A stretch of 41,997 bases of DNA from Longimicrobium sp. (GCA_036377595.1 DASUYB010000163.1:1-41997), one strand, 5' to 3'; positions 1-9,150 are shown, counted from the stretch's first letter. Notes: generated by a model from the letters alone, not told the origin. Program-made: numbers and translations.

Positions 1-123
1 GTGCACGACGTGAAGCAGCTGATCGCGAACGTCCGCACCTTCCTCAAGAACAGAAAGCGCCAGCCCGACTTGGTCCGGCGCTACTTCCTGGAATCCCACG
101 TCGCTTACGCCGCTGCAAACTAA
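1..123 (+). pseudogene. Probable transposase, C-terminal fragment (IS630-like?)
   Basis: An open frame runs from the window edge to a TAA at 121-123. It reads about 40 residues, rich in basic residues, with the pattern VKQLIANVRTFL then RRYFLESHVAYAA. This resembles the tail of IS630-type DDE transposases, but only the tail is visible and no catalytic residue can be checked. Its position next to the duplicated carB 5' ends fits a mobile-element boundary. The gene may be intact outside the window. The family name is a guess from the tail; that it is the end of a real protein is more secure. Confidence 0.4.
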
Positions 124-210
124 TTAGCGGGCGGAGTAATAGTTGTTCGAAGCATCGAGTGTTCTTTCCGCCTCTTGTATCACGATCTAACGTTCTGCAC
201 CGACCGACAG

Positions 211-463
211 ACTCGCGGTTGCCTGCGCCAGCCCAGCCCCTCGGGACGGGCCGCCGCTCGTGCACGCGCGCTCGCATACACGCATCTACGCAGGCAAGAG
301 GAGGCCGATGCCCAAGCGGACCGACCTCCAGAGCATCCTCATCCTCGGCAGCGGGCCCATCGTGATCGGGCAGGCGGCCGAGTTCGACTACTCGGGGACG
401 CAGGCCGTCCGCGCGCTGCGCGAAGAGAGGTATCGCATGATCCTGGTCAACACGGCCACGTGA
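211..463 (+). repeat. carB 5'-end duplicate, copy 1 (truncated)
   Basis: This stretch is nearly identical to the region upstream of and inside the start of intact carB (about 2328-2575). It includes roughly 95 bp of leader and a start codon at 308. The reading frame gives the CarB N-terminus ([17 protein letters not shown]...) and stops at 461-463 after 51 residues. Relative to intact carB it has a 6-base in-frame loss after the VN codons and a few substitutions (G to R, V to M), so it is the most diverged copy. It cannot make carbamoyl-phosphate synthase because it ends inside the first nucleotide-binding fold. Confidence 0.9.
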
Positions 464-479
464 AGTGAGAGTTCAGCCC

Positions 480-776
480 CTATCTGAATTCCTTGACGTA
501 CCGCCTCGTGTCTCCGGTCTCCATAATTGAATAAACGGCAAATGGGTATGCTGACGTCTCGCTATATCTTACTAGCCCGTGGTACTTTAAATACGTCAGT
601 GCTGGATTTAGTCGTCGGATTTCCCATCCAAGTTCCTCGGCGAGTTTCTCCGCGACCAGTTGGTTGGCCTGTCCGTGCACGAGTTTCTCTGCGATAAAAC
701 GTGCATCAGTTTCAGGATTCCAGGAGCGAAACACTCTATCAAACGACCAAAATAGAGAGTCGGTAGGCGCTACCAT
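480..776 (-). CDS. Hypothetical 98-aa protein, winged-helix-like
   Basis: This minus-strand frame starts at ATG 774-776, two bases from the boundary of carB copy 2, and ends at TAG 480-482. The stretch is visibly AT-richer than its surroundings, which suggests transfer from elsewhere. The protein is mostly helical and charged ([20 protein letters not shown]), then has [16 protein letters not shown] followed by alternating hydrophobic residues and TRRYVKE. This order looks like a winged-helix DNA-binding domain. It could instead be the C-terminal piece of a longer gene cut off when the carB repeat was laid down, because the frame stays open into the repeat. The start and function are uncertain. 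Confidence 0.45.
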   Translation of the reverse strand: MVAPTDSLFWSFDRVFRSWNPETDARFIAEKLVHGQANQLVAEKLAEELGWEIRRLNPALTYLKYHGLVRYSETSAYPFAVYSIMETGDTRRYVKEFR

Positions 777-777
777 T

Positions 778-987
778 CCGGCGCTCGTGCACGCGCGCTC
801 GCATACACGCATCTACGCAGGCAAGAGAAAGCCGATGCCCAAGCGGACCGACCTCCAGAGCATCCTCATCCTCGGCAGCGGGCCCATCGTGATCGGGCAG
901 GCGGCCGAGTTCGACTACTCGGGGACGCAGGCCGTCCGCGCGCTGCGCGAAGAGGGGTACCGCGTGATCCTGGTCAACAGCAATTGA
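778..987 (+). repeat. carB 5'-end duplicate, copy 2 (truncated)
   Basis: From 778 the sequence matches the leader and first 49 codons of intact carB, with only two differences seen by eye over about 206 bp. The start codon is at 835. Homology ends at the VNSN codons (about 983) and a TGA follows at 985-987, so the peptide is 50 residues. The upstream homology is shorter than in copy 1 (about 57 bp before the ATG). The near identity to intact carB means a recent duplication or ongoing gene conversion. Confidence 0.92.
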
Positions 988-1047
988 CCGGGCGGATGAA
1001 CTCCGCCCGGTCAGATCCAATCTCCTCGGCGCTCGTCTCAGAGCGGC

Positions 1048-2145
1048 TCAGGAGTAAATCAGCGATGTCTTGCCGGACTGGCCGGGATAGTACAGGCGAA
1101 GTCGGGCGATATAGCTGCGGCCGCTGAAGAGCTTGTAGGCGATCGAGGCGTTCCGGTCCTCTCCACTGTCGTCATCTCCCGCCAAAAACCGCGGCTCGCC
1201 ATTGACGTCCTCGAACAGGAGGAGCAGCGTGTCGGAGGCCCCCTTCGTCTCAATTCTGTACTTCCGCGACTCTGCGGGCCTGAGCACGAAGTCGACTTGC
1301 TGGCCGGCAGCCAGATCGACGGCTGCGACCTGGAACGGTTGAAGCGTCGAGATCGCCGCCTTCATTGGCGGGTACCACTTGAGCGCCCATTCCTTATCGG
1401 CCTTCGAGAGCGTACCCGGCGGCGTCAGGCCGTTGACGTCGTATTGCTCCGGCTCGTCGATCAAACCCGGTTCGAACTCGTATTCCATGATCGAGTCGGG
1501 ATCCCAGCTCGATCCCTGCACCTGTTGCGGTGAAAGCTTCTCGAGGATGTTGTGATACGTCGTCGAGCGGTCCCACCTGTTGGGCGGCTTGGCCAGGGCG
1601 TCGTAGACGGCCTGCTCGTGCCACTTGATTCCCGCGAATGGGTTCTGGTGTTCGTGCTCCATGCCGAACACGTGCCCCAGCTCGTGGAGCGCGGTACCAC
1701 GGCCGTACGGGGTGGTAAGATCCCACCCGTAGACCGTCGTCGGTTCGTTCAGCGGCACGGTCAGCACTTCCCGGCCTACTGCCGATGCGGAGATCCCGTC
1801 GGCGGTTGAGTAGCCGATACGGACCTCGGCCTCGCTGAGCTGACTCACCTCCTTGAACTCCAGGCCGATTCCCACCGCTTTCCAGGTAGCGAACGCTTGG
1901 CGCACCGCATCCGCCTGCGCCTTCGAAACCGCATAGCGTGACCCGCCTCCGAAGAAGCAGTAATGCAGCACGGTACCGTTCGCCCACTTGGATCGTCCCA
2001 GGATTATCGCCGCTGCTCGCCGCGGGTCGGCGGCGACGGTCGGAGAAAGCTGGGGAACCGGGCGGGGAAGGTTCCGGCAGAGCGGCTTGCGGGCCTGGTT
2101 CGCCTTCGCGGCCTTATCCGACCGACTCGTTCGGGTACGTGCCAT
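1048..2145 (-). CDS. Astacin-like zinc metalloprotease with C-terminal PPC-like domain
   Basis: The 365-aa product starts at ATG 2143-2145, with GGAGGT about nine bases upstream. Zinc-binding residues H154, E155, H158 and H164 form HELGHVFGMEH, the extended HExxHxxGxxH motif of metzincins. A Met-turn (SIM at 218-220, then E-Y) follows at the distance expected in the astacin (M12A) group, which cleave peptide bonds using zinc. Residues about 270-365 form a beta-rich domain with DTLLLLFEDVNGE and DDDSGED, like the bacterial pre-peptidase C-terminal (PPC) domain of secreted proteases. The N-terminus is basic (about 20 residues) without a clear hydrophobic signal, so export is not certain. It lies between carB copy 2 and intact carB, divergent from carB, and looks like cargo of that rearrangement. 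Confidence 0.88.
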   Translation of the reverse strand: MARTRTSRSDKAAKANQARKPLCRNLPRPVPQLSPTVAADPRRAAAIILGRSKWANGTVLHYCFFGGGSRYAVSKAQADAVRQAFATWKAVGIGLEFKEVSQLSEAEVRIGYSTADGISASAVGREVLTVPLNEPTTVYGWDLTTPYGRGTALHELGHVFGMEHEHQNPFAGIKWHEQAVYDALAKPPNRWDRSTTYHNILEKLSPQQVQGSSWDPDSIMEYEFEPGLIDEPEQYDVNGLTPPGTLSKADKEWALKWYPPMKAAISTLQPFQVAAVDLAAGQQVDFVLRPAESRKYRIETKGASDTLLLLFEDVNGEPRFLAGDDDSGEDRNASIAYKLFSGRSYIARLRLYYPGQSGKTSLIYS

Positions 2146-2424
2146 GGAACGACCTCCATTCGAGTGATTGTGCAGGCGCGGTATTCCACGATCGGACTCA
2201 CTACGATATAGATGGCCACCTCCGCGAGGTTTGCGATCGTGCGGTGTGATTGTGGAACTGCGGCTGGCGGAAGGGGCAGACTTTCCGGCGCCGCTCCAGC
2301 CCCATAGATTCCCGCCTCGCCCGAACACTCGCGTCCGCCTGCGCCGGCCCAGCCCCTCGGGGACGGGCCGGCGCTCGTGCACGCGCGCTCGCATACACGC
2401 ATCTACGCAGGCAAGAGAAGGCCG
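2146..2424. promoter_or_regulatory. Divergent intergenic region, metalloprotease / carB
   Basis: This 279-bp gap separates the minus-strand metalloprotease start from the carB start. Its right part (from about 2328) is the leader segment that recurs in copies 1 and 2. The carB ribosome-binding site (GAGAAGG, just before ATG 2425) lies in this repeated part. No convincing -35/-10 pair could be fixed by eye. Transcription of carB must start here or be carried by the repeated leader. Confidence 0.4.
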
Positions 2425-5400
2425 ATGCCCAAGCGGACCGACCTCCAGAGCATCCTCATCCTCGGCAGCGGGCCCATCGTGATCGGGCAGGCGGCCGAGT
2501 TCGACTACTCGGGGACGCAGGCCGTCCGCGCGCTGCGCGAGGAGGGGTACCGCGTGATCCTGGTCAACAGCAACCCGGCCACGATCATGACCGACCCCGA
2601 CCTGGCCGACGCCACCTACATCGAGCCCATCACCCCCGAGTGGGTGGAGAAGGTCATCGAGAAGGAGAAGCCCGACGCCGTCCTCCCCACCATGGGCGGC
2701 CAGACCGCGCTCAACGTCGCGCTCGAGCTGCACGACAGCGGCGTCCTGGCGAAGCACGGGGTGGAGCTGATCGGCGCGAAGGCGAAGAGCATCCGCATGG
2801 CCGAGGACCGCAGCGAGTTCGCCAAGGCCATGGCGCGCATCGGCTTGAAGGTCCCGCACGGCGGCTTCGCCACGTCGCTCGACGAAGGGCTGCGCATCGT
2901 CGAGGACACGGGGTATCCCGCCATCATCCGCCCGAGCTTCACCCTGGGCGGCACGGGCGGCGGCATCGCCTACAACCGCGCGGAGTTCGAGGGGATGATC
3001 CGCCATGGGCTCGACCTCTCTCCCGTGCACGAGGTGCTGATCGACCGCAGCGTGATCGGGTGGAAGGAGTTCGAGCTGGAGGTGATGCGCGACGGCGCCG
3101 ACAACGTGGTCATCATCTGCTCCATCGAGAACGTCGACGCCATGGGCGTGCACACGGGCGACTCCGTGACCGTCGCCCCCGCGCAGACGCTGACGGACGT
3201 GGAGTACCAGAAGATGCGCGACGCCGCCATCGCCATCATCCGCGAGATCGGGGTGGAGGCGGGCGGGTGCAACGTCCAGTTCGCCGTCAATCCCCGGAAC
3301 GGCGAGATGCTGATCGTGGAGATGAACCCGCGCGTCTCCCGCTCCTCCGCGCTGGCGTCGAAGGCGACGGGATACCCGATCGCCCGCATCGGCGCCAAGC
3401 TCGCCGTCGGCTACACGCTCGACGAGCTGCCGAACGCCATCACGCAGACCACGCCGGCGTCGTTCGAGCCCGTGCTGGACTACGTCGTCGTCAAGTTCCC
3501 GCGCTTCGCCTTCGAGAAGTTCCCCGCGGCCGACAACACGCTGGGGGTGCAGATGAAGGCGGTGGGCGAGTCGATGGCCATCGGCCGCACCTTCCGCCAG
3601 GCGTGGCAGAAGGCCATCCGCGCGCTGGAGATCGGCCGCACCGGGTGGGAGATCGGCGCGACGCTCGCCGCGGACGGGCTGAAGGACGAGGAGCCGGAGA
3701 CCATCCGCGCCTGCCTCCGCCGCCCGACCCCCGAGCGCTACTTCGTCATCAAGCGTGCGCTGCAGATGGGGATGGGCATCGAGGAGATCCACGAGCTCAC
3801 CTACATCGACCCCTGGTTCATCGCCGAGCTGGCCACGCTGGTCGAGGCGGAGCAGCAGTATCGCGATCTCCCGGAAATCGACCGCGCGGCGATGCTGCGG
3901 ATGAAGCGCTACGGCTTCAGCGACGTGCAGCTCGCCCGCCTCCGAGGCGAGAGCGAGGACGCGGTGCGCGAGCGGCGCTGGGGAATGGGCGTCCACCCCG
4001 TCTACAACATGGTGGACACCTGCGCCGGCGAGTTCCCTGCGGCGACTCCGTATCTTTACTCGACGTACGCGGAGGAGAACGAGTCCGTTCGCTCCGACCG
4101 CAGGAAGGTGGTGATCCTCGGCAGCGGGCCGATCCGCATCGGGCAGGGGGTGGAGTTCGACTACTGCTGCGTGCAGGCCGCGCTGGCGCTGCGCGACGCG
4201 GGGTTCGAGACGATCATGATCAACTCGAACCCGGAGACCAACTCCACCGACTTCGACGTCAGCGACAAGCTCTACTTCGAGCCGCTGACGCTGGAGGACG
4301 TGCTGGAGATCGTGCGCCTGGAGGATCCGCTCGGGGTGATCGTGCAGCTGGGCGGGCAGACGCCGCTGAAGCTGGCGCAGCCGCTGGAGCGCGTGGGCGT
4401 GCCCATCATCGGCACGCCGGTGGACGCTATCGACCGCGCGGAAGACCGCGAGCGCTTCGAGGCGCTGGCGCGCGAGCTGGGCGTTACCCAGCCGCCCAAC
4501 GGCCTCGCCGTCTCCGCGGACGAAGCGGCGGAGATCGCCGGGCGCATCGGCTATCCCGTGCTCCTGCGCCCGTCGTACGTCCTGGGGGGGCGGGGGATGG
4601 AGATCGTGTACGACGAGCCCGGGCTGCGTGACTATTTCCAGCGCGCCGTCGAGGTCAGCCACGACCGCCCCGTGCTGATCGACCGCTTCCTCGAGGACGC
4701 CTTCGAGGCCGACGTCGACGCCCTCTGCGACGGCGAGACGGTGGTGATCGGCGGGGTGATGCAGCACATCGAGGAGGCCGGCATCCACTCCGGCGACAGC
4801 GCCTGCGTGCTCCCGCCGTACAAGCTCGACGACCGCCAGATCGCCGAGATGCGCGAGCAGACCAAGCGGTTCGCGCTGGCGCTCGGCGTCGTCGGCCTGA
4901 TCAACGTGCAGTACGCGGTGTACGGCGGCACCGTGTACGTGCTGGAGGTGAACCCGCGCGCCTCGCGGACCGTTCCCTTCGTTTCCAAGGCCACGGGGAT
5001 CCAGCTGGCGCGCATCGCCTCGCGGCTGATGGTGGGGGAGAAGCTGGCGGACTTCCGGCTGCCGGAGGAGATCCCGGTAGGCGGCGTGGCGGTGAAGGAG
5101 TCGGTCTTCCCCTTCAACAAGCTGGAGCAGGACCCGCTGCTGGGCCCGGAGATGCGGTCGACGGGCGAGGCGATGGGGTTCGACGACGGGTTCGGGATGG
5201 CGTTCGCCAAGGCGCAGGCCAGCGCGGGGATGGACCTGCCGCAGGAGGGCAACGTCATCATCACTGTGAACGACCCCGACAAGCCGACCATCACGCCCAT
5301 CGCGCGGCGGCTTTCGGACCTCGGCTTCAAGCTCCTGGCCACGGGGGGGACGGCGCGCTACTTCCGCCAGCGGGGGATCCCGTGCGAGCGCGTGTTCAAG

Positions 5401-5661
5401 GTCAACGAGGGGCGGCCGAACCTGGCGGACCACATCATCAGCGGCGAGGTGGCGCTGCTGATCAACACGCCGCTGGGCAAGCAGAGCCAGTACGACGACT
5501 ACACCGTGCGCCGCGCGGCCATCACCTACAAGGTCCCGTACATCACCACCACCAGCGCCGCAGAGGCCGCCGCGGACGCGATCATCGCGCTGCGCAACCG
5601 CGCCCGCGAAGTGCGCAGCATCCAGGAGCGCACAGGCGCAATCGCCAGCTCGGTGGGGTGA
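2425..5661 (+). CDS. carB: Carbamoyl-phosphate synthase large subunit
   Basis: The 1078-aa protein is full length for CarB (E. coli 1073). It makes carbamoyl phosphate from bicarbonate, ATP and ammonia passed from CarA, feeding pyrimidine and arginine synthesis in the cytoplasm. The first half (about 1-400) is the carboxyphosphate ATP-grasp unit, about 400-555 the oligomerisation region, about 556-940 the second ATP-grasp unit, which begins with a repeat of the N-terminal motif ([13 protein letters not shown]), and the last about 140 residues the MGS-like allosteric domain ([11 protein letters not shown]...). ATG 2425 is chosen because it follows GAGAAGG and matches the CarB N-terminus; an upstream in-frame ATG at 2377 would add 16 unlikely residues. 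No carA lies beside it; instead two truncated copies of its own 5' end precede it. Confidence 0.98.
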   Translation: MPKRTDLQSILILGSGPIVIGQAAEFDYSGTQAVRALREEGYRVILVNSNPATIMTDPDLADATYIEPITPEWVEKVIEKEKPDAVLPTMGGQTALNVALELHDSGVLAKHGVELIGAKAKSIRMAEDRSEFAKAMARIGLKVPHGGFATSLDEGLRIVEDTGYPAIIRPSFTLGGTGGGIAYNRAEFEGMIRHGLDLSPVHEVLIDRSVIGWKEFELEVMRDGADNVVIICSIENVDAMGVHTGDSVTVAPAQTLTDVEYQKMRDAAIAIIREIGVEAGGCNVQFAVNPRNGEMLIVEMNPRVSRSSALASKATGYPIARIGAKLAVGYTLDELPNAITQTTPASFEPVLDYVVVKFPRFAFEKFPAADNTLGVQMKAVGESMAIGRTFRQAWQKAIRALEIGRTGWEIGATLAADGLKDEEPETIRACLRRPTPERYFVIKRALQMGMGIEEIHELTYIDPWFIAELATLVEAEQQYRDLPEIDRAAMLRMKRYGFSDVQLARLRGESEDAVRERRWGMGVHPVYNMVDTCAGEFPAATPYLYSTYAEENESVRSDRRKVVILGSGPIRIGQGVEFDYCCVQAALALRDAGFETIMINSNPETNSTDFDVSDKLYFEPLTLEDVLEIVRLEDPLGVIVQLGGQTPLKLAQPLERVGVPIIGTPVDAIDRAEDRERFEALARELGVTQPPNGLAVSADEAAEIAGRIGYPVLLRPSYVLGGRGMEIVYDEPGLRDYFQRAVEVSHDRPVLIDRFLEDAFEADVDALCDGETVVIGGVMQHIEEAGIHSGDSACVLPPYKLDDRQIAEMREQTKRFALALGVVGLINVQYAVYGGTVYVLEVNPRASRTVPFVSKATGIQLARIASRLMVGEKLADFRLPEEIPVGGVAVKESVFPFNKLEQDPLLGPEMRSTGEAMGFDDGFGMAFAKAQASAGMDLPQEGNVIITVNDPDKPTITPIARRLSDLGFKLLATGGTARYFRQRGIPCERVFKVNEGRPNLADHIISGEVALLINTPLGKQSQYDDYTVRRAAITYKVPYITTTSAAEAAADAIIALRNRAREVRSIQERTGAIASSVG

Positions 5662-5792
5662 CGGAACCGGTAAATTTCGTCACTTTTGCGCCACCGCAAA
5701 CCACATTTGGACACACCTTGCGCCCGAGGCGGGGATTGGTTTTATTCCGGAAGTGACCTGTCTTCCCCAACAACGATGCGGGAGGTGCTCAC

Positions 5793-6020
5793 GTGCCGAG
5801 GCCGATCATCGACTACACGCCGACGTCGCAGATGCCCCAGCGCCAAGTCAAGCCGATCCCCGGCGCGATGGACTGGCTCAAGGAGCATTGGGACGAGTAT
5901 GCGGGCCAGTGGGTGGCCATAGGTCCCAACGGCCTCGTGGCCGTGGCCGACACGTTCCCGGAGTTGGCTGCCCGTCTTGGGGGTTCGTTTGAAGGAGTCC
6001 TGACCGCGCATCTCGTATGA
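5793..6020 (+). CDS. DUF5678-like small protein (cassette 1)
   Basis: This 75-aa protein starts at GTG 5793 with GGAGGTG five bases upstream. Its core, WLKEHWDEYAGQWVAIG then GLVAVADTFPEL, fits the DUF5678 pattern (a helix, Y-x-G-x-W-V-A, a short strand, then a helix containing the VA-x-ADT turn). It ends at TGA 6018-6020, which overlaps the ATG of the protease by four bases, so the two are translationally coupled. A paralogue (C-terminal half of 17150-17638) precedes a paralogous protease in the same way. No function is known. Candidate roles are partner, inhibitor or substrate of the protease. Confidence 0.75.
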   Translation: MPRPIIDYTPTSQMPQRQVKPIPGAMDWLKEHWDEYAGQWVAIGPNGLVAVADTFPELAARLGGSFEGVLTAHLV

Positions 6021-6469
6021 CGCGGCTCACAAACGCACACGGGGGTGCGTTCGCCACGGGCGAGGCTCGGTTCACATCTCAGCCGGCACACGAGGTCGAT
6101 CTTCTAACGCGCATCCATCTGCCGATCGAGATCGGCACGGTTCCGACGCTCGCGGTGCTCGATACAGGTGGGGCTTACCTCATGCTCGACCCGCTGGTGG
6201 CGATGAGGGTGAAGCTCGGTGCGGCAATCGAGACCGACCAACTGGTGATTCGTGGATTCGTGATCGCCGGGACGGTGCACCGAATTCCAGTCACGATCCC
6301 GGCCGACGTGGGTGAGCCTTTGACGTTCGAGGCGACCGCCTTCGTTCCGGAGCTCGAGGACGGAGAGTTCTGGCCGCTGCCGAGCTATCTCGGATGGCAA
6401 GGATGCCTGGACCGCATCCGGCTCGCACTCGACCCGCGAGATGAGCGGGTTTACTTCGGCGCCGCGTAG
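6017..6469 (+). CDS. Retropepsin-like aspartic protease (cassette 1)
   Basis: The 150-aa protein has one D-T-G-G motif inside AVLDTGGAYLML, followed by hydrophobic strands and FVIAGTVHRIPVTI, as in single-domain clan AA (retropepsin-like) proteases that work as homodimers. A conserved tail has LTFEATAFVPE, SYLGWQGCLDRIR and a final VYFG. It has no signal peptide or membrane segment, so it is probably cytoplasmic. The ATG overlaps the stop of the DUF5678-like gene (ATGA). The paralogue at 17635-18099 shares long identical stretches. The family assignment rests on the DTGG loop; catalysis is not demonstrated. Confidence 0.8.
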   Translation: MTRLTNAHGGAFATGEARFTSQPAHEVDLLTRIHLPIEIGTVPTLAVLDTGGAYLMLDPLVAMRVKLGAAIETDQLVIRGFVIAGTVHRIPVTIPADVGEPLTFEATAFVPELEDGEFWPLPSYLGWQGCLDRIRLALDPRDERVYFGAA

Positions 6470-6604
6470 ACGTGATTCAATCGCGCTGAGCGCCGCCCGG
6501 TTTCCGCGTGGCGATCGGCACTGATTGTCGGAATTCCGCTGCGCGCTGCCGCGTGCGGAGGCAAATTTCGGTGGACCGTCTTCCGACAGGTCCCACCCTC
6601 CCGG

Positions 6605-6637
6605 GCGGCGCCGCGAAAACCCTACTCGCGGCGCCGC
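6605..6637. terminator. Hairpin after the protease cassette
   Basis: A 12-bp perfect inverted repeat (GCGGCGCCGCGA, loop 6617-6625, then its complement) lies between the protease stop and the GMC oxidoreductase start. No T-run follows. It probably ends the cassette 1 transcript, but it is only about 75 bp from the next start, so a leader attenuator is also possible. The rest of 6470-6710 shows nothing else recognisable. Confidence 0.5.
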
Positions 6638-6710
6638 TCGGTCGCTATCATCTCCCTGTCCTCCCGCTCCATCCCGCCACCACGCGCCCACGTTCCCCGC
6701 GCATCCGCCC

Positions 6711-8405
6711 ATGCAGATCCGCCGCACCCCGAGGGTCTACGACGTGTGCATCGTGGGGTCGGGCGCCGGCGGGGGGATGGCGGCGTACGTGCTGGCGCGC
6801 GCCGGCGCCGACGTGGTGATGCTGGAGGCCGGCCCCGACTGGGACAACGCGCGCGACGGGGCCATGTTCCGCTGGCCCTACCAGTCGCCCCGCCGCGGCG
6901 CCTCCACCCCCGAGCGCCCGTTCGGCGAGTTCGACGCCTGCCTGGGGGGATGGGAGATCGAGGGCGAGCCGTACACCCGCGCCGAGGGCACGAAGTTCGA
7001 CTGGTGGCGCGCCCGCATGGTGGGCGGCCGTACCAACCACTGGGGGCGCATCTCGCTGCGCTTCGGCCCCGACGACTTCCGGCGCAGAAGCATCGACGGG
7101 CTGGGCGACGACTGGCCGATCGGCTACGAACAGGTGAAGCCCTGGTACGACGCGGTCGACCGGCTGATCGGCATCTTCGGGAGCACGGAGGGACTTCACA
7201 ATCACCCCGACGGCATCTTCCTCCCCCCGCCCCGGCCACGCTGCTACGAGCTGCTGATCCAGCGCTCCGCGGCCCGGCTGGGGATTCCCTGCATCGCCTC
7301 GCGCCTCTCCATCCTCACCCGCCCGCTGAACGGCCGCCCCGCCTGCCACTATTGCGGCCAGTGCAGCCGCGGCTGCGCGGTGAACGCCAACTTCTCCAGC
7401 ACCGGCGTGCTCATCGCCCCGGCCAGGCAGACGGGGCGGCTGACGCTGCTCACCGGCGCCATGGCGCGCGAGGTGACCGTGGACGCCTCGGGGCGCGCCA
7501 CCGGCGTCTCCTACATCGACAGGGCGGCGGGCGCGGACGAGCACGTGCGCGCCCGCGTGGTCGTCCTGGCCGCCAGCGCCTGCGAGTCGGCGCGCATCCT
7601 CCTCAACTCGCGCTCGTCGCGTCATCCCCAGGGGCTGGCCAACGGCAGCGGCACGGTGGGGAAGTACCTCACCGACACCACTGGCACCGACGTGTGGGGG
7701 TTCGTGCCCGCGCTGGCCGGCCCGGTGCGGCACAACGAGGACGGGGTGGGCGGCGCGCACATCTACATGCCCTGGTGGCTCGACAACCGCGGGCTCGACT
7801 TCCCGCGCGGCTACCACGTGGAGCCGTGGGGCGGGCTGCACCTGCCGGCGTACGGCTTCATGGGCGGGATCGAGAAGTGGCCCGGCGGCGGGGGATACGG
7901 GAAGCAGTTGAAGGACGACTACCGCCGCTGGTACGGCTCCATCGTCGGCTTCTCCGGCCGCGGCGAGCAGATCCCCAGCGACGACTGCTTCTGCGAGCTC
8001 GACCCCGCCGTGGTGGACCGCTGGGGGATCCCGGTCCTGCGCTTCCACTGGAGGTGGAGCGAGCACGAGCACCGGCAGGTGAAGCACATGCAGGAGACCT
8101 TCCGCGCGCTCCTGGCCGACCTGGGCGCCACCGTCTTCACGGAGATGCCTTCGGCGGAGAAGGGCTACGGGATCGCGCCGGGCGGCCGCATCATCCACGA
8201 GCTGGGGTGCACGCGCATGGGCGCCGACCCGCGCACCTCGGTGGTCGATGCCGACTGCCGCGCGCACGAGGTGCGGAACCTGTTCGTGGCCGACGGCGGC
8301 GTGTTCGTCTCCCAGGCCGACAAGAACCCGACCTGGACCATCCTGGCGCTGGCCATGCGCACCGCCACCTACATCGCCGAGCAGGCGAAGCAGGGGGGAC
8401 TGTGA
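6711..8405 (+). CDS. GMC-family FAD-dependent oxidoreductase
   Basis: The 564-aa protein begins at ATG 6711 and has the FAD dinucleotide-binding motif VGSGAGGG at residues 15-22. The segment MVGGRTNHWG matches GMC oxidoreductases. A cysteine cluster (ACHYCGQCSRGC) is typical of the membrane-associated sugar/gluconate dehydrogenase branch. The C-terminus has HELGCTRMG and ADKNPTWTILALA, which hold the His and Asn used for catalysis in this family. It probably oxidises a sugar, often at C3 in this genomic context. The next gene overlaps it by four bases (GTGA) and encodes a small partner, so the two likely form one dehydrogenase complex. No ribosome-binding site is clear at 6711. Confidence 0.92.
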   Translation: MQIRRTPRVYDVCIVGSGAGGGMAAYVLARAGADVVMLEAGPDWDNARDGAMFRWPYQSPRRGASTPERPFGEFDACLGGWEIEGEPYTRAEGTKFDWWRARMVGGRTNHWGRISLRFGPDDFRRRSIDGLGDDWPIGYEQVKPWYDAVDRLIGIFGSTEGLHNHPDGIFLPPPRPRCYELLIQRSAARLGIPCIASRLSILTRPLNGRPACHYCGQCSRGCAVNANFSSTGVLIAPARQTGRLTLLTGAMAREVTVDASGRATGVSYIDRAAGADEHVRARVVVLAASACESARILLNSRSSRHPQGLANGSGTVGKYLTDTTGTDVWGFVPALAGPVRHNEDGVGGAHIYMPWWLDNRGLDFPRGYHVEPWGGLHLPAYGFMGGIEKWPGGGGYGKQLKDDYRRWYGSIVGFSGRGEQIPSDDCFCELDPAVVDRWGIPVLRFHWRWSEHEHRQVKHMQETFRALLADLGATVFTEMPSAEKGYGIAPGGRIIHELGCTRMGADPRTSVVDADCRAHEVRNLFVADGGVFVSQADKNPTWTILALAMRTATYIAEQAKQGGL

Positions 8406-9019
8406 GCGAGATGAGCCGCCGCGAGGCGCTGGCCGCCCTGGCGCTGATCCCCGCGGTCGCCGCGCTCCGCCCGCTTCCCCAGGCGCTGGACCCGGCCGCG
8501 CTGGAGCGGGCCGCGCAGGCCGCGCGCGAGGCGCTGGCCGCGGCCGCGCCCTACGCGCCGAAGTTCTTCACCGCGCACGAGTGGGAGACGGTGCGCCTGC
8601 TCGCGGACCTCGTCATCCCCCGCGACGAGCGGTCGGGGAGCGCCACCGACGCCGGCGTGCCGGAGTTCATGGACTTCATCATGGACGCCTATCCCGACCA
8701 GCGGACGGGAATGCGCGGCGGGCTGGCGTGGCTCGACAGCGAGAGCGTCCGCCGCTTCGGGACGCGCTTCGTGGCGGCGGGCGATGCGCAGCGGCGCGCG
8801 ATCCTCGACGACGTCGCCTGGCCGGCCAGGGCGCGGCCGGAGATGAGCCAGGGCGCGGCCTTCTTCTCGCGCTTCCGCGACCTGACGGCGTCGGGCTTCT
8901 GGTCCAGCCGCATGGGCGTGGACGACCTGGGGTTCATTGGGAACACGGCGATCGCGGAATGGCACGGCTGCCCGCCCGAGGCGCTCCGCAAGCTCGGCGT
9001 GCGCTACGAAGAGGGGTGA
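8402..9019 (+). CDS. Gluconate 2-dehydrogenase subunit 3-like protein
   Basis: The 205-aa protein starts at GTG 8402 inside the stop of the GMC gene; an ATG at 8411 is an alternative. The N-terminus SRREALAALALIPAVAAL resembles a twin-arginine signal, suggesting Tat export of the folded complex. The rest matches the gluconate 2-dehydrogenase subunit 3 family (FFTAHEWETVRLLADLVIPRDERSGS, then a region with GLAWLD and FF..F). This family acts as maturation or partner subunit for GMC dehydrogenases. Its fusion-tight position behind the GMC gene supports that role. Confidence 0.88.
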   Translation: MSEMSRREALAALALIPAVAALRPLPQALDPAALERAAQAAREALAAAAPYAPKFFTAHEWETVRLLADLVIPRDERSGSATDAGVPEFMDFIMDAYPDQRTGMRGGLAWLDSESVRRFGTRFVAAGDAQRRAILDDVAWPARARPEMSQGAAFFSRFRDLTASGFWSSRMGVDDLGFIGNTAIAEWHGCPPEALRKLGVRYEEG

Positions 9020-9070
9020 TGGAGATCTCGGACTCCGGTCAGCCGGTCCGTCCGCGCGAGTCCCATCCCC

Positions 9071-9150
9071 GACGTCATCCTGAGGCCGGCCAGACTGTAA
9101 TCAGCGTCTTCGCAGGCCTTTGCAGGCCGAAGGATCTATCGCCGGCCCCG
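9071..9150. repeat. Dispersed intergenic repeat (CATCCTGAGG...GAAGGATC type)
   Basis: Within the 280-bp gap 9020-9299 lies a stretch beginning GTCATCCTGAGGCCGGCC and ending AGGCCGAAGGATCTATC. From memory this kind of sequence recurs many times between genes in related genomes. A shorter AGGATGAC piece in the reverse sense occurs near 40366. It has internal pairing (GCAGGCCTTTGCAGGCC is nearly palindromic). No coding potential is seen in the gap. That it is repeated genome-wide cannot be shown from this window. Confidence 0.4.

Noticed and set aside
2250-4631. A 793-codon plus-strand frame overlapping carB
   Set aside because: The translation is rich in R, H and G with no domain, in another frame over carB; it is a shadow.
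2146-5433. A very long open frame on the minus strand across carB, continuous with the metalloprotease
   Set aside because: It is antisense to intact carB and comes from high-GC codon bias. Only the end from 2145 down to 1048 is a real protein, which has its own ribosome site and metzincin motif.
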